A DNA stretch of 15,872 nt from CAYSLC01 sp964431545. GTDB taxonomy: Bacteria; Desulfobacterota; Desulfobacteria; Desulfobacterales; JAABSP01. A model generated the notes under the pieces. That model did no database searches and was not told where the DNA came from. It worked only from the letters and a program-made list of their open reading frames with translations. This document shows, piece by piece, positions 7,401 through 12,805 of this stretch; within the stretch, counting starts at the first letter, position 1; every line of letters begins with the position of its first letter. The stretch covers positions 1 to 15,872 of the forward strand of contig CAYSLC010000133.1 in assembly GCA_964431545.1 (NCBI GenBank). Direction: 5' to 3'. Made by a program: the position numbers and the translations under genes.

Positions 7401-8454
7401 GGACCGAGGAGAAGACCCGGGACTGCTCCCCGGCCGACAGGCGGGCGAAGAGCGGCATCACCGTCACGCCGGTGAAGCGGCGGCCCTCCAAGAAGTCGCA
7501 GGTGTCCCGGATGTCCGCCTCCGTGGGCATGAAGACGAGGACGTCCCCGCCGTAGGGGCGCTCTTGCTGGAGCTTCTCCACGGCCCGCACCGCCGCGTCC
7601 ACGTGGCCCCCGTCGTCGTCCTCCGGGGCGGCCGGCGGCTCGTGGAGGACCTCCACCGGGTACATCCGACCCGACACCTCGATCACCGGGGCGTCGTCGA
7701 AGGCCCTGGAGAACTTCTCGGTGTCGATGGTGGCCGAGGTGATGATCAGCTTCAGGTCCCGGCGCCGCCGCACCAGGGTCTTCAAAATCCCCAGGGTGAA
7801 GTCGATGTTGAGGCTCCGCTCGTGGGCCTCGTCCACGATGATGGTGTCGTAATCGTTGAGGAACCGGTCCGACTGGGTCTCGGCCAGGAGGATCCCGTCG
7901 GTCATCAGCTTGATGTAGGATGCGGGCGAGGACCGGTCCGTGAACCGGATCTTGTACCCCACCGATCCGCCCGGCTTCTCCCCCAGCTCCTCGGCGATCC
8001 GGTCGGCCACGGTGATGGCGGCGATCCGCCGGGGCTGGGTGCATCCGATGAGGCCGTCCACGCCGCGTCCCGCCTCCAGGCAGAACTTGGGCAGCTGGGT
8101 CGTCTTGCCCGAGCCGGTCTCGCCGGAGACCACCACCACCGGGTGCTCCCGGATCGCCGAGATGATCTCCTCCCGCTTGGCCAGGATGGGCAGGTTCTCG
8201 TCGTAGACGGGGCGGGGGCGCTTCTCCAGACGGCCGGCCCGCCGCCGGATCGATGCCGCGAGACGCCTCTCCAGCCGGTCGATCCGCCCGGCGGTCTTCT
8301 CCGATCCCCGGGCGTTCGGAGGCAGCTTCCGGAGGCGACGGACCTCCGCCAAAAGGGCGTGGCGGTCCCCGCCGAAGGCCTCGGGGATCCGGGACTCGAT
8401 GGCGTCGATCCGTGCCCGGAAGTCGATATTGTCTTTGGTCTCTCTTGTACTCAT
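4456..8454 (-). CDS. hrpA: ATP-dependent RNA helicase HrpA (DEAH box)
   Basis: A 1332-residue DEAH/RHA-family RNA helicase, close to the length of E. coli HrpA. Motifs are intact and in order: Walker A GETGSGKTT (111-119), CTQPRR (138-143), DEAH (208-211), SAT (240-242), the motif V block ATNVAETSITIPGIKYVVDTG (359-379) and motif VI QRKGRCGR (407-414). The winged-helix/ratchet region follows, then an OB-fold region, then the long HrpA-specific C-terminal extension (DUF3418 type) filling about the last 570 residues and rich in arginine and glutamate. HrpA unwinds RNA using ATP; in E. coli it has been linked to fimbrial mRNA processing and to rescue of stalled or collided ribosomes. I start at the ATG at 8454: the family-like N-terminus begins there and a promoter ends just upstream. 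The 29-codon extension to 8541 would overlap that promoter. No strong Shine-Dalgarno is visible. No intrinsic terminator is seen downstream. Confidence 0.95.
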   Translation of the reverse strand: MSTRETKDNIDFRARIDAIESRIPEAFGGDRHALLAEVRRLRKLPPNARGSEKTAGRIDRLERRLAASIRRRAGRLEKRPRPVYDENLPILAKREEIISAIREHPVVVVSGETGSGKTTQLPKFCLEAGRGVDGLIGCTQPRRIAAITVADRIAEELGEKPGGSVGYKIRFTDRSSPASYIKLMTDGILLAETQSDRFLNDYDTIIVDEAHERSLNIDFTLGILKTLVRRRRDLKLIITSATIDTEKFSRAFDDAPVIEVSGRMYPVEVLHEPPAAPEDDDGGHVDAAVRAVEKLQQERPYGGDVLVFMPTEADIRDTCDFLEGRRFTGVTVMPLFARLSAGEQSRVFSSVRGRKVIVATNVAETSITIPGIKYVVDTGLARISQYSPRTRTTALPVAPISRSSADQRKGRCGRVADGVCIRLYSEEDYENRPRFTPPEILRSNLAEVILRMISLRLGEIADFPFIDPPSSKHIQDGSDLLLELGAIVPATGRNRAGERYRLTERGRLMARMPLDPRLSRMLIEAGENGCLPEVTVIAAALSIQDPRERPAEKQAEADQKHGLFADPESDFVALLNIWHQYHRTWREVKTQNKVRRWCKEHFLSFKRMREWRDVHGQIRAILADADENGPAADDRQVRTPPDRDLRAGIHRSILSGFLSNIARKKEKQIYTATKGRTAMVFPGSGLFAKPPEWIVAAEMVETSRLFARTVAAVDPAWLEALGGDLCKYAYLSPRWDRDRGEVTATEQVSLFGLIFEPGRPVSYGRVDPEGASDIFIQGALVDGDVKRPFHFMVHNAKKIEEIRDMENRLRRRDLLVSEAERFRFYRERLPTISDIRSLAAHLKANKGDRFLRMGREDLLNYDPDKGELALYPRRISLGNTAIPCDYRFEPGREEDGMTVRIPASQAPSVAPESLEWLVPGLLGEKITALIRGLPKEYRKRLVPVTETVERICDEMERTGGSLITALGAFVSRRFGVEIPAAAWPTEELPDHLKVRFAVTGPKGEELRAGRDPAVLHQAAARRTDTDDYASARNAWEREGIADWDLGDLPDTVTLKGKNGRRWTVYPALKPSEDGEGADLRLFEDYAAAGRSHPDGVAALFKKHLSPDLKFLKKSIQIPGNLSLAAKHFGGTRAVEQGLFDSVLGELFRRDIRTESAFRELETEGRKRLQSLARERTAAAAALLDAYAEARTTLYDLETRHRNNPGLLAFLGGLRESLAALVPENFLELYDTGRLDHLERYVRAIAVRAERALVNFEKDQAKAEEIKPHVDHLRRLLEGLTPASSPEKRQALEAYHWLIEEFRVSLFAQELKTPVKVSGKRLDKKRAEIERMV

Positions 8455-8463
8455 AGACCGGGA

Positions 8464-8492
8464 AAAATAGATCCGATTTGGGGGGAAATCAA
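8464..8492 (-). promoter_or_regulatory. Sigma-70-type promoter of hrpA
   Basis: On the minus strand TTGATT (8487-8492) and TATTTT (8464-8469) are separated by exactly 17 bp, each matching four of six consensus bases. The expected transcription start falls within a few bases of the ATG at 8454, which would give a leaderless or nearly leaderless mRNA, consistent with the missing Shine-Dalgarno site. Confidence 0.5.
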
Positions 8493-8609
8493 GGAAAGAT
8501 GAAGGGGTTCGGACCCCTGTCGCTTGATCAACAGATGGCATCTATCGGTGGACTGGATCCGAGACGGACGAGATCCCATTCAATTTATCGTGCCGCTTTG
8601 AACCGATCT

Positions 8610-9488
8610 TTAATTGGCCGCTGCCACTGCTTCAGCGGTGAACAGAAGCGGCTGGGTGTTCCGGATGCGGGCCAGGGCGATCTTGATGTACTCCGGGTTC
8701 AACTCGATTCCAACATATCTTCGATGCTGCCGTTCACATACCACGCCCACCGTACCGGAGCCGAAAAACGGGTCGAGGACCCAGTCGCCGGGCTGGGATC
8801 CCGCCAGAATACACGGCTCCACCAGCTTTGTGGGGAAGGTGGCGAAATGGGCGCCGGGAAACGGCTCCGTATGAATCGACCACACGGTGCGCCGGTTGCG
8901 GCCGCTCTCCTCCCGGATGTTGGCCCCGTTGTAATAGTATTTCAGCGACTTGGAGAACAGAAAGAGATACTCGTGGGCCCTTGTGGGCCGGTCCTTGACG
9001 CTTTCGGGCATGCAGTTGGGCTTCTCCCAGATGATGTCGCTGCGCAGATACCATCCGGACTCCTGGAGGGCGAAGGCCAGCCGCCACGGGATTCCGATGA
9101 GATCCTTCGGTTTCAATCCTTCCGGCGTGGGGGCCCGATAGGCCATGGCCCGGACCGGGTTTTTCTTGTCCGGAGCCCGGTATGCCCGGTTACCGCTGGT
9201 GTAGGAATCCCCGATGTTGAGCCAGAGGCTTCCATCTTCGGTGAGGACCCGCCGGACTTCGTCAAAAACGCCGACAAGCTGCTGGATGAAATCCGCCGGC
9301 TGGGCCTCGGCCCCGATCTGTCCAGGAATGCCATAGTCGCGAAGGCCCCAGTAGGGCGGGGACGTGATGCAGCAGCGGAAGAAGTTGTCCGGGAACCGCC
9401 GCAGGATCTCTTCGGCGTTTCCCCGGACCACCAGGGGTTCCTCCATTTCCGGCCCATAGCTGCTTTGGGGTTCCGATACGAAATTCAT
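8610..9488 (-). CDS. Solitary DNA methyltransferase, N4/N6 amino type
   Basis: A 292-residue S-adenosylmethionine-dependent amino-methyltransferase. The catalytic motif IV is TSPPYWGLRDYG (42-53). The AdoMet-binding motif I is VLDPFFGSGTVGVV (237-250), followed by the acidic YVGIELNPEY (258-267). Motif IV precedes motif I, the beta-class order, with a short variable region at about 155-215 that should hold the target-recognition part. SPPY rather than DPPY or NPPY suggests N4-cytosine methylation, but this rule has exceptions. No restriction endonuclease, specificity subunit or repair gene lies beside it, so it looks like an orphan enzyme that could act in regulation or protection. The GC content is slightly lower in this gene and its flanks than in hrpA, and it has the style of mobile or phage-borne methylases. 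The ATG at 9488 is the longest start; AAGGAAGG lies about 15 bases upstream, and Met15 is an alternative. Confidence 0.9.
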   Translation of the reverse strand: MNFVSEPQSSYGPEMEEPLVVRGNAEEILRRFPDNFFRCCITSPPYWGLRDYGIPGQIGAEAQPADFIQQLVGVFDEVRRVLTEDGSLWLNIGDSYTSGNRAYRAPDKKNPVRAMAYRAPTPEGLKPKDLIGIPWRLAFALQESGWYLRSDIIWEKPNCMPESVKDRPTRAHEYLFLFSKSLKYYYNGANIREESGRNRRTVWSIHTEPFPGAHFATFPTKLVEPCILAGSQPGDWVLDPFFGSGTVGVVCERQHRRYVGIELNPEYIKIALARIRNTQPLLFTAEAVAAAN

Positions 9489-9620
9489 CTGTCCGCTGTG
9501 CGCCTTCCTTGAACGGTACTATTCATCCCACCGCCTTTCAATATCCCTTTCGCTGCCTCGGGTGCAAGGGGAAAATTGGTTCGCTTTGATAGCATTTTTA
9601 TGATCGATTCTCTGATCCGG

Positions 9621-9671
9621 CGGCATACTAAGGCATACAAAGGATTTGACGCATTCCGTGCGGCATACTAA
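9621..9671. repeat. Helically phased GGCATAC repeats
   Basis: GGCATAC occurs at 9622-9628, 9632-9638 and 9662-9668. The first and third copies are part of an identical 11-mer CGGCATACTAA (9621-9631 and 9661-9671). Start-to-start distances are 10 and 30 bp, close to whole helical turns, so all copies face the same side of the DNA. The third copy lies in the spacer of the candidate plus-strand promoter. This pattern is typical of a regulator-binding array; the regulator is unknown. Confidence 0.6.
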
Positions 9672-9674
9672 AAA
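9646..9674 (+). promoter_or_regulatory. Possible promoter of the PPOx-like gene
   Basis: TTGACG (9646-9651, five of six consensus bases) and TAAAAA (9669-9674, four of six) are spaced by 17 bp. The start would be near 9681, leaving a leader of about 140 bases before the ATG at 9822. A GGCATAC repeat sits directly before the -10 element, which would let a bound protein block or recruit polymerase. Confidence 0.45.
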
Positions 9675-9821
9675 AGAGGGGAAAAGAGAGAATCTGCCCC
9701 GCCTGGATTCTTACCGATCGGTCAGGTGATAAACTGTATCCTTCCGGTCGGCATCGATTTGGATTGGATCCGCGAATGGATGGTGGTTGGCCGAAACCGA
9801 ATGGTGAAAGGTGTCGCCGCA

Positions 9822-10274
9822 ATGGAACAAACCGAACAGACTCGTCAACGACTTCAACATCTCTTCTCGGTTCAGTCCCTGGCCGTCCTCTCCACCCACG
9901 GGGACGGGCAGTCCTACGCCAGCCTGGTGGCTTTCGTGGCCTCGGACGATCTCCGGGAACTCTTCTTCGCCACGGCCCGGTCCACCCGGAAATTCGCCTA
10001 CCTGTCGGCCAATCCCAATGTGGCCCTGCTCATCGACAGCCGGACCAACCGGACCCGGGATTTCCACGAGGCGGAGGCGGCCACGGCCACGGGGGCGGCG
10101 GCCGAGGTCTCCGGACCGGAACGGGAACCGCTCCAAGCCCGGTACCTCGAAAAACACCCCCACCTGGCGGACTTCGTCACGGCCCCCACCTGCGCCCTGG
10201 TGCGGGTCAATGTGGAATGGTATTACCTGGTGAGCCGGTTCCAGAACGTGGTGGAACTCCACATGACCCCCTGA
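9822..10274 (+). CDS. Pyridoxamine 5'-phosphate oxidase-like flavin-binding protein
   Basis: A 150-residue protein with the split-barrel fold signature of the PPOx-like family: LAVLSTHGDGQSYASLVAFVASDD (20-43), FFATARSTRKFAYLSANPNVALLID (48-72), then a strand-rich half ending in CALVRVNVEWYYLVSRFQNVVELHM. Such proteins bind FMN or F420 or haem and act as small cytosolic oxidoreductases; the substrate cannot be told. The TARSTRKFAYLSANP stretch is the usual phosphate-binding segment. I choose the ATG at 9822 because AAAGGTG stands eight bases upstream and the family begins there; in-frame starts at 9726 (GTG) and 9801 (ATG) are possible. The stop lies directly against a fragment of a PEP-utilising enzyme, so the region after this gene has been rearranged. 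Together with that fragment this is the only well-supported plus-strand coding sequence in the window. Confidence 0.85.
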   Translation: MEQTEQTRQRLQHLFSVQSLAVLSTHGDGQSYASLVAFVASDDLRELFFATARSTRKFAYLSANPNVALLIDSRTNRTRDFHEAEAATATGAAAEVSGPEREPLQARYLEKHPHLADFVTAPTCALVRVNVEWYYLVSRFQNVVELHMTP

Positions 10275-10434
10275 GCACTTCCCTGGGGTGGGCGCTATGC
10301 TGGTCCACGGCGCCATCATCGCCCGGGAGTACGGCCTGCCCTGCGTCACCGGCGTGCCCGACGCCGCGTCCATGATCGAGACGGGGGACCGGATCACCGT
10401 GGACGGCTATCTGGGGATCGTCACCCGGGGCTGA
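10267..10434 (+). pseudogene. 3' remnant of a PEP-utilising enzyme (mobile phosphohistidine domain)
   Basis: The frame that ends with TGA at 10432-10434 reads, from about 10285, GVGAMLVHGAIIAREYGLPC and continues VTGVPDAASMIETGDRITVD, then GYLGIVTRG. This matches the C-terminal swivelling domain of PEP synthase, pyruvate phosphate dikinase and rifampin phosphotransferase, with His of the LVHGAIIARE motif being the phosphorylated residue. Everything upstream (ATP-grasp and linker domains) is missing: the frame is closed by a TGA at 10264-10266, inside the PPOx-like gene. No ribosome site precedes the internal ATG at 10297. The fragment is therefore best read as the tail of a gene lost by deletion, which joined it to the PPOx-like gene. 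An expressed 45-residue mini-domain is possible but less likely. Confidence 0.8.
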
Positions 10435-10457
10435 AAACCCATCGAAGGCGCGGCGGA

Positions 10458-11549
10458 TCAGGCCAGGCGCGCCAGCCCCTCTCCGAAATCCCGCCGACCG
10501 AACCCGATCCGGAAATGGTTCCCCGGATGGTCGTAGAGGGATCCCGGTAGCAGGAGAACGCCCCGCTCCGCCACCATCCGGTGGCAGAATTCGTCGACGT
10601 CCCCGCCGATCAGCCTCGGAAAGGCGATGGGGCCCGCCCTGGGGCGCCGCCAGGAGAATCGGTCCCGGTTTAGCGCGAAGAAGTCGTCCAGCAGGGCCAG
10701 GTTCCGGGTAAGGGTCCCCACGCTTCGGACGATCAGCCGGTCCCGGTGGCGCAGGGCGATCTCGGCCAGGAACTCGGAGGGGGCGCTGTTGCAGATGGTG
10801 GTGTAGTCCTTGAGGGACGCCATTTTAGTGCGGATCGACCCGTTTCGGGTGGCGATCCAGCCGATGCGCAGTCCCGGCAGCCCGTAGGTCTTGGAGAGAA
10901 CCCCCAGGGAGACGGCGGAGGGGTCGATGTCGCAGGCCGCCGGCAGCCGGTCCGCCGGGTCGTGCTCCGACTCCCGGTAGACCTCGTCGGAAAAGAGGAG
11001 AACGCCGTTTTCGCGGGCGATCCGGACCGTCTCCGCCATGGCCGGACGGTCCATCAGGTAACCGGTGGGATTATGGGGCGTGTTGACCACGATGGCCCGG
11101 GTGTCGGGCCGAATCATCCGCCGCAAGGTATCGGGATCGAGGGCCCATCCGTCCGCCTCCCTCGCCTCCCATCGGGTCACCCGGCACCCCAGGGTCCGGG
11201 CTACCTCGAAGAGGGACTGGTAGCACGGCCAATGGACGATCAGATGGTCCCCCGGCGACAGGGCCGCCTGCATGAAGAGGAAGATCGCCTCCTCGGCGCC
11301 GGCGTGGACGAGCACGTCCTCCGGATCGATGGTTTCGTAGAGCCCGGCGATGGCCGCCCGCAGGGAGGGTGATCCCTGGGATTCGGTGTACCCCAGCCAA
11401 TGGTCCGCGAACCGAGGCGCGGCGCCTGGCGCAAGGTCGAGGAGATCGGCGATCCGCATCGATTCGCAGTCCGACGCGCAGAGATTGTGCCGGACGTTGA
11501 ACTCGTACCGGGCGAAATACCGTTCCAGCTTGAAATCGGGCAGTTTCAC
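10458..11549 (-). CDS. PLP-dependent class I/II aminotransferase
   Basis: A 363-residue fold-type I aminotransferase. Visible cofactor residues are Asn160 in NTPHNPTG (156-163), Asp188 and Tyr191 in LLFSDEVYR, and the Schiff-base Lys220 in LGVLSKTYGLPGLRIGW. The likely carboxylate-binding arginine is Arg347 in HFRIGFGR. The small-domain tail is short, and the N-terminus (MKLPDFKLERYFARYEFN) resembles a subgroup that includes capreomycidine synthase-like enzymes, but this is not enough to assign a substrate. The start is a GTG at 11549; AAAGGCGG lies upstream at a rather long distance. It is the last gene of a minus-strand run, 67 bp after the SWIM gene, so it may be co-transcribed with it, though its function does not obviously connect. 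It converges on the PEP-enzyme remnant with 23 bp between stops. Confidence 0.9.
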   Translation of the reverse strand: MKLPDFKLERYFARYEFNVRHNLCASDCESMRIADLLDLAPGAAPRFADHWLGYTESQGSPSLRAAIAGLYETIDPEDVLVHAGAEEAIFLFMQAALSPGDHLIVHWPCYQSLFEVARTLGCRVTRWEAREADGWALDPDTLRRMIRPDTRAIVVNTPHNPTGYLMDRPAMAETVRIARENGVLLFSDEVYRESEHDPADRLPAACDIDPSAVSLGVLSKTYGLPGLRIGWIATRNGSIRTKMASLKDYTTICNSAPSEFLAEIALRHRDRLIVRSVGTLTRNLALLDDFFALNRDRFSWRRPRAGPIAFPRLIGGDVDEFCHRMVAERGVLLLPGSLYDHPGNHFRIGFGRRDFGEGLARLA

Positions 11550-11616
11550 AAGGAGAGGTTCCGCCTTTCCCGCTTCCGGCGGCGTCGGGGACGCGATTCC
11601 GAACCGTCCATCGGGG

Positions 11617-12792
11617 TCACGCCGGGGCGTACTTTCCCCAGCCCGCGCTCCGGATGCGCCCCTTCCCCTTGAGCTGGTGGACGATGTTGTAGATCTTCCG
11701 GTCGTCGAAGCCGGTGGCCTTCCGGATGCCGGCCACGCCGATCCCCTTGGGGTGGCCGGCGATGACCGCCGCCACCGTCTCGATGGCCGGGGCCCCGCCC
11801 TCTGGAGCGGCGGAATTGGCCGCCTGCCGGGGCTTTTGCGCGGCGGACCGGTTCGGGATGTTCCGGGGCGGCCGCCCCGGCTTTTTTCGGGCGGCCTTCT
11901 CCCGCTTTTTCGCGGTCGCGGCTGGTCGGGTCGCTTTTTTGGCGGTTCTTTTCGCCTCGGCCGGTTTCGCGGCAGCCGGCTCCGATGTTTTGGGCGCCTT
12001 CTTCGATCCGCGCTTTTTCGCCGTCGAAGCCGCTTTCGGCCCGGCCTTTTCCGGTTCCGGCGCCGGTTCGTCCAGATCGATGCCGAAGACGTCGGAGAGG
12101 TCGGAATCGTCCAGGACCCGGCCGCTCTTTTGCTCGGCCCGATCCAGGAGGGCCTTGGTCCCTTCGACCACGGCCGAGGAGACCAGATCCGAGATCTCCC
12201 GGTTCCGGAGGGTGAAGAAGAGCGACGGATCCTCGTCCAGCCGGGCCCCGATGCCGTAGAGGGTTGCGGCCACGTGCTTGCACATGGAGGCCCAGTCTGG
12301 GCAGCTGCACGAAAATTTGATCTCGGCGGGCGTGGGGAAGAGCCCTTCCCCCTGGGCCGTGAAGATCTCGGCCAGGGCCTTGGGAAACTGGCCGGCCAGC
12401 AGTTCCTGGAGCGACTCCAGCCATCCCTCGCAGGCGCCGGTCATGGCCTTCCAGTTCTTTGTCGAGATCTCCTCGATGCGGATATCCACCTTGTACGGCT
12501 GCCGGCCCGTCCCCTGGACCAGCGCCTCCACCCGACCGGACCGGATCTGGAGATCGAGAACCGCCCCGTGGCGGACGTAGCTGCGGCCCCGGCCGATGCG
12601 GTTGACATAGTCGGCGTACCGCTCCAGGTTCTTGTTCCAGGCCTTCCCCCACCAGGATCGGGCCAGGGTCTGGCCCTCCAGGCACACGGGCCGGATGTCC
12701 GGGTTCTTCTTCCGAAGCTGTTTCAGTTTTTTTTCGGCCTTGGCCTGTTTTTCCGCCACGCTGACGTAGCGGGGAAAGTTCCAGTATGCCAT
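11617..12792 (-). CDS. SWIM zinc-finger protein with basic AT-hook-like linker and C-terminal domain
   Basis: A 391-residue protein whose N-terminal part (1-110, with SWWGKAWNKNLERYADYVNRIGRGRSYVR) is typical of SNF2-associated SWIM proteins. The zinc site is C162-x-C164-x6-C171-x-H173 in FSCSCPDWASMCKHVAATLY. A long Lys/Ala/Pro-rich linker (about 245-330) follows and contains KKPGRPPRN (303-311), which looks like an AT-hook. The last 55 residues (IETVAAVIAGHPKGIGVAGI to GKGRIRSAGWGKYAPA) look like a small winged-helix domain. All this suggests DNA binding. The gene begins 13 bp after the SNF2 gene stop, so the two are surely one transcript. The equivalent pair in mycobacteria is HelZ with its neighbouring SWIM protein. 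The Shine-Dalgarno site is weak, suggesting translational coupling to the helicase. Confidence 0.9.
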   Translation of the reverse strand: MAYWNFPRYVSVAEKQAKAEKKLKQLRKKNPDIRPVCLEGQTLARSWWGKAWNKNLERYADYVNRIGRGRSYVRHGAVLDLQIRSGRVEALVQGTGRQPYKVDIRIEEISTKNWKAMTGACEGWLESLQELLAGQFPKALAEIFTAQGEGLFPTPAEIKFSCSCPDWASMCKHVAATLYGIGARLDEDPSLFFTLRNREISDLVSSAVVEGTKALLDRAEQKSGRVLDDSDLSDVFGIDLDEPAPEPEKAGPKAASTAKKRGSKKAPKTSEPAAAKPAEAKRTAKKATRPAATAKKREKAARKKPGRPPRNIPNRSAAQKPRQAANSAAPEGGAPAIETVAAVIAGHPKGIGVAGIRKATGFDDRKIYNIVHQLKGKGRIRSAGWGKYAPA

Positions 12793-12805
12793 GGGCGCAT
12801 CCCGT

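Larger units (their letters stand above)
9489..9821. other. Divergent intergenic region between methyltransferase and PPOx-like gene
   Basis: This 333-bp stretch is AT-richer than the genes around it and has no convincing gene. It holds the GGCATAC repeat cluster, a possible plus-strand promoter (9646-9674), an 8-bp inverted repeat GATTCTCT/AGAGAATC (9606-9613 and 9687-9694) bracketing the cluster, and a perfect 10-bp palindrome ACCGATCGGT (9713-9722). An open frame from a GTG at 9726 runs into the downstream gene but lacks a ribosome site. I could not find a good promoter for the methyltransferase on the minus strand. Confidence 0.6.

Noticed and set aside
4570..8502. A 1310-codon open frame on the plus strand opposite hrpA
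   Set aside because: It is a shadow of the very GC-rich hrpA codons: composition is Gly/Arg/Pro/Val/Leu-rich with no domain, while the minus strand carries all helicase motifs.
8551..8573. GGATC/GATCC dyad downstream of the methyltransferase as a terminator
   Set aside because: Five pairs, a 12-base loop and no T run; two restriction-site-like palindromes explain it.
9726..9821. N-terminal extension of the PPOx-like protein from a GTG at 9726
   Set aside because: There is no ribosome site before the GTG, the 32 extra residues do not resemble the family, and a ribosome site stands before the ATG at 9822.
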